A stretch of DNA of 7,049 nucleotides. Origin: K189A clade bacterium (GTDB lineage: Bacteria; Pseudomonadota; Gammaproteobacteria; Pseudomonadales; Azotimanducaceae). The position numbers and the translations under genes were made by a program. Below the pieces are notes generated by a model. That model was not told the origin of the DNA, ran no database searches, and saw only the letters and a program-made list of their open reading frames with translations. Location of the stretch: the NCBI GenBank assembly GCA_007571095.1, contig RKSB01000104.1:1-7049 (forward strand). The letters run 5' to 3'. Of the stretch, positions 1 through 5,612 are shown one piece after another (within the stretch, counting starts at the first letter, position 1; each line of letters starts with the position of its first letter).

Positions 1-3
1 ACG

Positions 4-591
4 TCAGGCTTCTTGAGCCAGAATGGATCGAATCCAGGGCAAGTGCTCGCGGCCCAGAAAAATCTGGCCGTCAATCCAGTAGGTAGGCGCGTCAAACACG
101 CCAGCTTGATTAGCCGGATCAAGGCTTTCCGGCAGACGCGCCAGTTCGGATTCCAGGTCAAAGCCTCGGGCGTCATAACCACTTCCCGAAAGGATGTCGC
201 AAACAACCTGAGGGTCATTCAAATCCTCATGCCTGACCCAGTAAGCCTTGAATGCTTCAAAGATAAAGGGTAGAGGATTGGAGTCGGTTGCCAGGACATA
301 TTGCAAGCCGCACAGGGCAGCATCGGTTGAGCCGACCGCCGGTGGAAACGTCATCTCCAGGCCGTGAAGATTTGCGTACAGCAAGTGTGTGTTTCGTCTG
401 GCCAGCCTTCTGACATGCCTGTGTATTCTGGGCTTGCCTGCCGACTCGGGCAATTCAGACACATCCTCTTGAGTGGACCGAACAGGCAGCCACTCGACTG
501 CCGGCTGAAACTGCTCAATGAGTTCCAGAGTCGGCTTCATCGCCAGGTAGGCCGCCGGCGACTTGAAGTCCAGAAAAACTTTCAGCCTCAC
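4..591 (-). CDS. DsbA-family thioredoxin-fold protein, HCCA isomerase / kappa-GST-like (second of a tandem pair)
   Basis: Predicted cytoplasmic thioredoxin-fold protein of about 195 residues; no signal peptide is seen. The N-terminal strand runs into D8-F-K-S11-P12, which matches the D-F-x-S-P motif of HCCA isomerases and kappa-class glutathione transferases, where the Ser (not a CXXC pair) activates glutathione. A helical insert follows, then the cis-proline loop D-A-P-T (about 167-170) and a C-terminal F-L-G-R-E-H-L-P-W stretch (about 178-186) typical of the family. There is no CXXC, so disulfide oxidase activity is unlikely. I chose GTG at 591: it overlaps the upstream gene's TGA by 4 bases (588-591) and starts directly at the first beta strand. 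An in-frame ATG at 642 would add 17 residues that do not resemble the family and would lie inside the upstream gene. No clear Shine-Dalgarno is seen, so translational coupling is likely. The substrate is unknown; a GSH-dependent isomerase or transferase is an inference. The stop codon lies 4 bases from the window edge. Confidence 0.82.
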   Translation of the reverse strand: MRLKVFLDFKSPAAYLAMKPTLELIEQFQPAVEWLPVRSTQEDVSELPESAGKPRIHRHVRRLARRNTHLLYANLHGLEMTFPPAVGSTDAALCGLQYVLATDSNPLPFIFEAFKAYWVRHEDLNDPQVVCDILSGSGYDARGFDLESELARLPESLDPANQAGVFDAPTYWIDGQIFLGREHLPWIRSILAQEA

Positions 592-1271
592 ATTGATTGG
601 GCGATATCTGGCTTCTGCCCTCGCCGTCCCCGCAAATGCCATTCCACAAAAGGCAGGTGTTCACGACCAAAGAGTATGTATCCGTCAAATACATAGGTCG
701 GAACTCCGTAAATTCCGGCCGGATGCAGTTGAGCATACAGTTCATCGTGCAATCGACGGCCGATGCCCTGCTGCCAGTCGCGAAAACCGGAGGACTCAAC
801 ACCGGCAGCATTCAGGCACTCAATCACCACATCCACATCCTCGATGTCGAGTTCTCGGCGCCAGAAGGGCGGAAAAACCGTTTCAAGATAATCACCCAGA
901 CGAGGCCTGTCTCGCTGAGAGACCCAGAGGATGCCTATGTTGGCTATGGAAGAATCCCAGATCTTCTCCGTCCCTTTCAGCATATAGCCCTGCCTTTCGG
1001 CATAGCGCCGAGCATCCTTGTAGGCATAGCGTATATGCATCCACTGCTCGGGGCTGCGATTCGCCTGAATGACTTTGCCTCGGCTTTTGGTGGCAGAGCC
1101 GAGATAACTTGGAATATCAAGCGTTATAGGCCGCCAGTCAAAATGCACGCCAAGCCGGGACTCGAGTTCAAGGGTCGGCCTGACTGCAACAAAGGCGTAG
1201 GGGCTTTTGATGTCTGTGTAAACAATCACCGGAGCATCACTTTCCAGTGCCTTGTACGTCTGATCAGACAA
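588..1271 (-). CDS. DsbA-family thioredoxin-fold protein, HCCA isomerase / kappa-GST-like (first of a tandem pair)
   Basis: A 227-residue protein of the same superfamily as its downstream neighbour. Visible features are strand 1 leading to D20-I-K-S23-P24-Y25, a long helical middle part (about 65-165), the cis-Pro loop G-V-P-T (189-192) and F-G-R-E-H-L (201-206). The S-P-Y motif in place of CXXC points to the glutathione-using HCCA isomerase / kappa-GST branch, not to a DsbA oxidase. The only cysteine is near residue 152, away from the active site. By eye it shares 12 of 28 residues with the downstream protein around the Ser motif and 14 of 28 around the cis-Pro region, so the two are old duplicates. 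The start is TTG at 1271 with no convincing ribosome binding site and no better ATG or GTG upstream of strand 1, so the first 10 or so residues are uncertain. It lies 95 bases after the peroxiredoxin stop, with no strong terminator between them. The true substrate is unknown. Confidence 0.84.
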   Translation of the reverse strand: MSDQTYKALESDAPVIVYTDIKSPYAFVAVRPTLELESRLGVHFDWRPITLDIPSYLGSATKSRGKVIQANRSPEQWMHIRYAYKDARRYAERQGYMLKGTEKIWDSSIANIGILWVSQRDRPRLGDYLETVFPPFWRRELDIEDVDVVIECLNAAGVESSGFRDWQQGIGRRLHDELYAQLHPAGIYGVPTYVFDGYILFGREHLPFVEWHLRGRRGQKPDIAQSM

Positions 1272-1366
1272 AGGGATACCGCTTGAGTAGCCCAGAACGA
1301 AAAGCCTTCCGCTACGAGCTATGAATGTATTCGGCGAGGGTAAAAGACCCGACCCGTGAAGTCAAA

Positions 1367-2026
1367 CTATTCAGGTTGACGGACGATCCGCAGGTAAGGC
1401 TTGAGTGTTCTCCATCCTTCGGGGAATTTTTCCCTGGCAGCCTCATCTGAAACAGTCGGCGGAATAATCACATCTTCGCCGGATTTCCAGTTCACCGGTG
1501 TCGCCACATTGTGCCTGGCGGTCAACTGACAAGAGTCAAGCAGCCTCAGCACCTCGTCGAAATTTCGGCCAGTCGACATAGGGTAAACGATCATCGCCTT
1601 GATGCTTTTGTCCGGCCCAATCACAAAGACCGACCGCACAGTCGCATTATCCGCCGGCGTTCGGCCCTCGGCACTGCTGGCTTCAGACTCAGGCAGCATG
1701 TCATAAAGCTTGGCTATCTTCAGATCAACATCCCCGATGATGGGGTAAGTGACCTTGTGTCCCTGAGTTTCCTCGATATCCTTCACCCATTCATCGTGGC
1801 TGTCCATGCCATCCACGCTAAGCCCGATAATCTTGCAATTGCGACGATCAAACTCGGATTTGAGCCCGGCCATGTAACCCAGTTCGGTAGTACAGACAGG
1901 CGTGAAGTCTTTGGGATGAGAAAACAGAATGGCCCAACCCTCACCAATCCACTGATGAAAGGAAATCTCGCCTTCGGTTGTTTTGGCTTCAAAATCCGGA
2001 GCCACTGAATTAATTCGAAGAGTCAC
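1367..2026 (-). CDS. 1-Cys peroxiredoxin, Prx6 subfamily
   Basis: A thiol peroxidase that reduces H2O2 or organic hydroperoxides, probably in the cytoplasm because no signal peptide is seen. With the GTG start at 2026 it is 219 residues, normal for Prx6. The peroxidatic site is P38-K-D-F-T42-P-V-C45, preceded by H37, the His that in Prx6 enzymes replaces part of the AhpC-type motif; the T-T-E after the Cys is also typical. The long C-terminal extension (A-T-P-V-N-W near 170, F-P-E-G-W and L-K-P-Y-L near the end) is diagnostic of Prx6 over AhpC. Other cysteines (C64 and one near residue 162) are not in a recognised resolving position, so an external reductant is expected. The longer open frame from 2056 is rejected because a near-perfect ribosome binding site lies 6 bases before the GTG. 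It lies 82 bases after der, with its own candidate promoter, and is followed by two kappa-GST-like genes that may be functionally linked. Confidence 0.95.
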   Translation of the reverse strand: MTLRINSVAPDFEAKTTEGEISFHQWIGEGWAILFSHPKDFTPVCTTELGYMAGLKSEFDRRNCKIIGLSVDGMDSHDEWVKDIEETQGHKVTYPIIGDVDLKIAKLYDMLPESEASSAEGRTPADNATVRSVFVIGPDKSIKAMIVYPMSTGRNFDEVLRLLDSCQLTARHNVATPVNWKSGEDVIIPPTVSDEAAREKFPEGWRTLKPYLRIVRQPE

Positions 2027-2032
2027 TTGGTA

Positions 2033-2038
2033 CCTCCT
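2033..2038 (-). promoter_or_regulatory. Strong Shine-Dalgarno fixing the peroxiredoxin start
   Basis: The minus strand reads AAAGGAGGTA across 2040-2031, a near-perfect anti-16S match, with the AGGAGG core 6 bases before GTG at 2026. It is by far the best ribosome binding site in the window. It fixes the start and excludes the upstream in-frame codon at 2056. High translation of the peroxiredoxin is expected. Confidence 0.9.
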
Positions 2039-2072
2039 TTGAAAATTCACGAACACACAAACAGTTCAAAAT

Positions 2073-2101
2073 ATTCTGACCAAAAGCCCGCACCGGGTCA
2101 A
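2073..2101 (-). promoter_or_regulatory. Candidate sigma70 promoter for the peroxiredoxin
   Basis: On the minus strand TTGACC (2101-2096, 5 of 6 to the -35 consensus) is separated by exactly 17 bases from CAGAAT (2078-2073, 4 of 6 to the -10 consensus). Transcription would begin near 2066 and give a leader of about 40 bases before GTG at 2026. The box sits just past the der stop, so it would let the peroxiredoxin and perhaps the two genes after it be expressed apart from bamB-der. A 4-bp hairpin with GTG loop (2097-2087) followed by CTTTT lies in the spacer. It could instead be a weak terminator for der, but the stem is short. No OxyR site could be recognised by eye. Confidence 0.42.
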
Positions 2102-2108
2102 CAGCCTC

Positions 2109-3533
2109 TCATTTGGCCTTTTTCAACAGGCGCATGCGTTGCCTGACCTGTCTGGGAGTGAGCAGGTTCCGGCGGTCACCATAAGGGTTTTGAGTAGCCC
2201 GAAACTCCACTCGAACAGGTGTCCCCTGCAGTTGAAAGGCGTCACGAAACCCGTTCTCCAGAAATCTCCTGTAGCTCTCCGGTACTCGCTGTACCTGATT
2301 TCCGTGGACAAAAATAACCAGCGGATTTCTGCCGGCAAGATGGGCATAGCGGAGCTTGATTCGACGATTCTGGAAGCCGATGGGCGGCGGGTTCTTCTGC
2401 ACCTGGTCTATCAGTACACGAGTCAGCGCAGCCGTTGACAATCGTTTCTGGACGCCGTCGGCGGCGGCGTTTACGGAGGCAAAAAGGTCGTCTATGCCGA
2501 GGCCCTTCAAAGCCGAAATAAAACACCTGTTCACATAGCGGGCAAATGTAAGCCTGCGGTCCAGTTGAGACTGCACACGCATTTTCTCAGCCTGACCAAT
2601 GCCGTCCCATTTGTTTATCGCAACAACCAGAGGATGTCCGGATTTCTGAATATGACCAATCAGATGCAAATCCTGATCAACCAGGCCGGTGAGGGCATCC
2701 GCCATGAATATCACTACGTCTGCCTTGTTGATGGAATCGAGGCTCTGGGCAACCGAGCAGGCTTCATCCAACTGCCGAATCCTGCTTCTACGCCGAATCC
2801 CCGCCGTATCAATCAGGTGATAGGTACGGCCGGCACGGGAAAAGGGAACCAGTATCGAATCGTGAGTGGTACCCGGTGTGTCGCTAACCAGCATTCTCTC
2901 GTACTCAAGCAGTGAATTGACCAGAGTCGATTTGCCGACATTGGGACGCCCCGTCAAAGCCACCTTCAGGCCATCATCGGTCGAATCGACCATTTCGCCA
3001 ACGGCTGAGGCCACCTGCTCCGGCTGCAATTGATCAAGCCTTGTCAATTGGTGAAACAGGCAGTCCTGAAGCGATTGCAGGCCGCGCGATTGAATCGCCG
3101 CAATGGCAACCGTTTCGGCAATACCCAGTGCGTTGAACTCCGGCAGGACAGCAGACGGATTCACGCCGTCGATCTTGTTGACAGCCAGCACCAGAGGCCG
3201 GTTTGCCTTGCGCAGGCGGCGAATGTTGTCTATGTCATCGGCATTCGGGCCGATTCTGGCATCGGCAACATAGACCACCAGAGCAGCCTTTGCGATGGCC
3301 TGTTCGGTCTGCCTGTCCGTGGCTTCGCTCAGGTCTGAGTCGGGGCTTGGCCAGCCCGCAGTATCAACCAGAGTGACCGCTTGCCCGGAAAGCGAAAAAG
3401 TGCCGTAACGAAGGTCCCGAGTCAGGCCCGAAATATCGGCAGCCAGGGCCGCCCGAGAGCCAATCAGTCGATTGAACAGGGTCGATTTCCCTGTATTGGA
3501 TCGTCCCGCTAACAAAACAACCGGTTCGGACAC
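2109..3533 (-). CDS. der: Ribosome assembly GTPase Der (EngA), two G domains plus KH-like domain
   Basis: An essential GTPase that binds the 50S subunit during its maturation. The 474 residues show the unique Der layout. G domain 1 has P-loop G10-R-S-N-T-G-K-S17, D57-T-A-G and N119-K-I-D122. G domain 2 has P-loop G195-R-P-N-V-G-K-S202, D-T-P-G-T-T (218-223), D242-T-A-G, N307-K-W-D310 and a G5-like S-A-L. A C-terminal KH-like domain (about 365-460) has N-P-P-P-I and R-F-L-E-N-G-F-R-D-A-F. The length is in the usual range (E. coli about 490). GTG at 3533 is the start, 2 bases after the bamB TAA, so translational coupling is likely. Oddities: domain 1 departs from the family in the P-loop (S-N-T for P-N-V), in switch I (D-I-S-G-L-T-R-D for D-T-P-G-V-T-R-D) and in its G5 region (no clear S-A). 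In domain 2 the usual Arg after D-T-P-G-T-T is His. All nucleotide-binding Lys, Ser and Asp residues remain, so it should be functional. Confidence 0.97.
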   Translation of the reverse strand: MSEPVVLLAGRSNTGKSTLFNRLIGSRAALAADISGLTRDLRYGTFSLSGQAVTLVDTAGWPSPDSDLSEATDRQTEQAIAKAALVVYVADARIGPNADDIDNIRRLRKANRPLVLAVNKIDGVNPSAVLPEFNALGIAETVAIAAIQSRGLQSLQDCLFHQLTRLDQLQPEQVASAVGEMVDSTDDGLKVALTGRPNVGKSTLVNSLLEYERMLVSDTPGTTHDSILVPFSRAGRTYHLIDTAGIRRRSRIRQLDEACSVAQSLDSINKADVVIFMADALTGLVDQDLHLIGHIQKSGHPLVVAINKWDGIGQAEKMRVQSQLDRRLTFARYVNRCFISALKGLGIDDLFASVNAAADGVQKRLSTAALTRVLIDQVQKNPPPIGFQNRRIKLRYAHLAGRNPLVIFVHGNQVQRVPESYRRFLENGFRDAFQLQGTPVRVEFRATQNPYGDRRNLLTPRQVRQRMRLLKKAK

Positions 3534-3535
3534 GT

Positions 3536-4771
3536 TTAGCTCTCGACGTCAATCCTCAAGGCCACCAGTGAGCCGTTCGCCGCCAGTGCATAGAGGGTGC
3601 CATTGCCGACGGTCGGTGCTGCTCGAACACCCTTTCCGCGTGGAGCCAGATTGTGATAAGTCAGCAGGGCACCGTCGGTTTGGCTGAACACATACAGATA
3701 ACCGTTTTGATCGGGCACCACCAGATAATTCCCGAAAATCACCGGCGAATTGAGCTTGCGATGACGCAGGGAGTCGTTGCTCCAGACCGGCGTACCATTG
3801 ACTGCATCTATTGCAAGAATGCGACTCTCATCATCAACCACATAGACCTGAGCAAAACCGGTGGCAATCTCCCTGGAGGTTCTGGTCCTGTATTCCCATA
3901 TAGTCTGGCCGCTGTCCCTTTGCAGGGCCTTGAGGCTGCCACCATAGCTGGCGGCGTAAACAAATTCGCCGCTGGTTATTGGAGAGGCGTCTACATCGAC
4001 TATGCGCTCAAGCTCGGAACGGCCATCAGGTGTGCTGATTCGGTCTTCCCAGATCACCTGGCCACGATCATTCAGGGCACTCACCTTGCCGCTGGCAAAG
4101 CCGGCAAAGACCAGGCCGCGATTTGCTATCGGAGAGGCGGTGCCACGCAGACTCAGCCGAGGTACCGAACTGTCGTAAACCCAAATCCGCCTGCCGTCAT
4201 CCGCCTTCAGCGCAGAAAGCTGGCCATCTATCGACTGGACCAGCACCGAACCGCCGTCTGAGTAAGGCACAGACAGGATTTCGCTGGATAATTGTGTACG
4301 CCATCGAATACTCCCATCCACCCGATTGAGTGCAAACACCTCGCCACTGAGGGTGGCCAGAAAAACAGAGCTTGTGTCGGCACTCAGGCCACCGGACAGA
4401 AAGCTTCGAAATTTCGGCGAATCGTCTTTTATCGCACCGGAAAACAGGTCAATCTGCCACAAAAGCTCGCCGTCAACGGAATCAAAGGCGGCTACCGTAC
4501 CAAAGGAGTCGGCGGCATACACCCTGTTGTCAAAAAAGGCCACTCTGAGGCCAAGATCATATCGACGCAGCCCTCTGCCGACTTGCTGCTGCCACAATAC
4601 TGTTGACTTGTATGACGAATCGAGCTGCAGGCTGCTCAGAGGTGCAGGCCGTTTTTTTTCGTCATTCGGCTTGTTCCTGTCGGCCTTGTTGCAGGCAAAA
4701 AGAAGAGCAATCGAGGTAGCAAGCAGAAGCCTCAAGCCAACGCCGGCGACTTTCCGGAAAAGCGGGTGCAT
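3536..4771 (-). CDS. bamB: Outer membrane protein assembly factor BamB (lipoprotein)
   Basis: Lipoprotein of the BAM complex, anchored to the inner face of the outer membrane, where it supports BamA in inserting beta-barrel proteins. With ATG at 4771 the protein has 411 residues (E. coli 392). A lipoprotein signal peptide has basic residues at 6-7 and 14, a hydrophobic core, and lipobox L-F-A-C27. Phe at -2 is less usual. Asn at +2 gives no Lol-avoidance signal, so outer-membrane sorting is expected. The rest is a beta-propeller with PQQ-type blade motifs of the form D-x-x-G-x-x-x-W: V-D-G-E-L-L-W, V-D-G-S-I-R-W, D-D-G-R-R-I-W, R-G-Q-V-I-W, D-S-G-Q-T-I-W, V-N-G-T-P-V-W and a last degenerate T-D-G-A-L-L. 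A TTG at 4789 in the same frame would add 6 residues; neither start has a clear ribosome binding site, and the ATG gives a more normal signal peptide. It lies between yfgM and der as in E. coli. Confidence 0.94.
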   Translation of the reverse strand: MHPLFRKVAGVGLRLLLATSIALLFACNKADRNKPNDEKKRPAPLSSLQLDSSYKSTVLWQQQVGRGLRRYDLGLRVAFFDNRVYAADSFGTVAAFDSVDGELLWQIDLFSGAIKDDSPKFRSFLSGGLSADTSSVFLATLSGEVFALNRVDGSIRWRTQLSSEILSVPYSDGGSVLVQSIDGQLSALKADDGRRIWVYDSSVPRLSLRGTASPIANRGLVFAGFASGKVSALNDRGQVIWEDRISTPDGRSELERIVDVDASPITSGEFVYAASYGGSLKALQRDSGQTIWEYRTRTSREIATGFAQVYVVDDESRILAIDAVNGTPVWSNDSLRHRKLNSPVIFGNYLVVPDQNGYLYVFSQTDGALLTYHNLAPRGKGVRAAPTVGNGTLYALAANGSLVALRIDVES

Positions 4772-4797
4772 ACAAAAAATAAATTTCAAGAGATGGG

Positions 4798-5493
4798 CTA
4801 CTGAATGGCGTTTTGTCCCACCGAAGAGGAGCCATCTGCAGAAGTGCCACTGGTGAGACCCTGTAGCTTCCAGTTGAGATAAACCCTGAACGGACTGCCT
4901 TCGGGAAGCTGGGCGAGAGCCACTCTGTAAGAGGTTGCAGCAGCGGTATAGTCCTGCTCGAGGTAGAAGGAATCTCCCCGTATCTCGGCGGCCCGAACGG
5001 CGGATGCCGGCGTTTCCAGAGCGGTCAGTATGGATCGAGTCGACTCAGGGTCATTCAGTGCCAGATGCAGACGTGCGATACGTAGCCGAATGATGTCTCG
5101 TACCGAACTCAATTCAGAGGTTTGCAGGGCCGACTCAAGTACTTCGATGGCGGCTTGCGGCTGAGTGCCGGATACATGCTGGCTCGCCAGATACAGGGAA
5201 GCGAGAGTAGCGTAAAGCAGATCCGGATAGTCTTCTATCAGCCGCCTGGCGGAAACCAGAGATGTCTCCTGAAGGTCATCCGGTATGGGAATCCCTTCGG
5301 CATCGGCATCCAGAGCAAGCGAGATGTCCCTGTACAGGACCGCAGCCTCCAGATGATACTGCCGCTCCTGCTCCTTCCAGTACTGCCAGCCGCCATAGCC
5401 GCCTCCACCCAGAATCAAAACCAGGGCGGCCGCTGGAGCATACCTGCTCCACCACGAGCGAATGGCTCTTAGACTCTCTTCGTCCTCGTACAA
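4798..5493 (-). CDS. yfgM: YfgM-like inner-membrane TPR protein (ancillary SecYEG / PpiD partner)
   Basis: In E. coli YfgM is a single-pass inner-membrane protein that works with the chaperone PpiD at the SecYEG translocon. Here 231 residues show the same plan. A short acidic cytoplasmic start (Y-E-D-E-E-S) is followed by one membrane helix at about 18-37 that is rich in Ala, Leu and Gly and ends in G-W-Q-Y-W (E. coli has G-W-R-Y-W). A long periplasmic helical region then carries TPR-like repeats, for example A-R-L-H-L-A-L-N-D near 145 and Y-T-A-A-A-T-S-Y-R near 185, and a Ser/Gly-rich tail. The start is TTG at 5493, preceded by AGAGG with a 5-base spacer; no better ATG exists. It lies between hisS and bamB, the canonical place, 26 bases before the bamB ATG. 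The 117-base gap after hisS holds a candidate promoter. The identification rests on synteny plus topology; the sequence itself is diverged. Confidence 0.88.
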   Translation of the reverse strand: MYEDEESLRAIRSWWSRYAPAAALVLILGGGGYGGWQYWKEQERQYHLEAAVLYRDISLALDADAEGIPIPDDLQETSLVSARRLIEDYPDLLYATLASLYLASQHVSGTQPQAAIEVLESALQTSELSSVRDIIRLRIARLHLALNDPESTRSILTALETPASAVRAAEIRGDSFYLEQDYTAAATSYRVALAQLPEGSPFRVYLNWKLQGLTSGTSADGSSSVGQNAIQ

Positions 5494-5554
5494 GACAACC
5501 TCTTTTCAAAAAATAACCGAAACACTGCCTCTGAAACCGGCAGAATGCTTGAAA

Positions 5555-5583
5555 ACTATATGAAAACAGGGCGTTTATTGCAA
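5555..5583 (-). promoter_or_regulatory. Candidate sigma70 promoter for yfgM-bamB-der
   Basis: In the 117-base gap after hisS the minus strand has TTGCAA (5583-5578, 4 of 6 to -35), then exactly 17 bases, then TATAGT (5560-5555, 5 of 6 to -10). Transcription would start near 5548 with a leader of about 55 bases before the yfgM TTG. It is the best -10 element found in the non-coding parts. It suggests that the envelope and ribosome genes can be expressed apart from hisS. The region around it is more AT-rich than the genes, as is usual for a promoter. Confidence 0.5.
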
Positions 5584-5591
5584 TCGCAAGC

Positions 5592-5612
5592 GACCTGTAC
5601 TCCGCTCAGGTC
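5592..5612 (-). repeat. Perfect 6-bp inverted repeat at the hisS stop codon
   Basis: On the minus strand GACCTG (5612-5607), a 9-base loop, and CAGGTC (5597-5592) form a hairpin whose first arm overlaps the hisS TGA. No T run follows, so it is not a standard intrinsic terminator. It could protect the 3' end of hisS mRNA or be chance. Confidence 0.35.

Noticed and set aside
592..642. N-terminal extension of the last gene from ATG at 642
   Set aside because: The extra 17 residues precede the first beta strand, do not look like the family, and would need a 55-base overlap. The GTG at 591 with a 4-base overlap fits better.
597..1286. Plus-strand open frame of 229 codons
   Set aside because: It is the antisense shadow of the 588-1271 gene, which shows clear family motifs on the minus strand. 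The plus frame shows no recognisable domain.
1272..1366. Promoter or terminator between the peroxiredoxin and the pair
   Set aside because: TTGACT lies near the peroxiredoxin stop but the matching -10 (TACCCT) is poor. GGGT/ACCC and GTAGC/GCTAC pairs are short and no T run follows. Nothing here is convincing.
2087..2097. Intrinsic terminator after der
   Set aside because: The stem is only 4 bp with a 3-base loop and four T residues. It also sits in the spacer of a better promoter candidate, so I mention it only as a possibility.
3653..4261. Plus-strand open frame of 202 codons
   Set aside because: It lies wholly inside bamB, whose propeller motifs are continuous on the other strand.
5525..5543. 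Intrinsic terminator after hisS (CTGCC / GGCAG hairpin)
   Set aside because: The stem is 5 bp with a 9-base loop and the T run begins 11 bases later, too far for a standard terminator.
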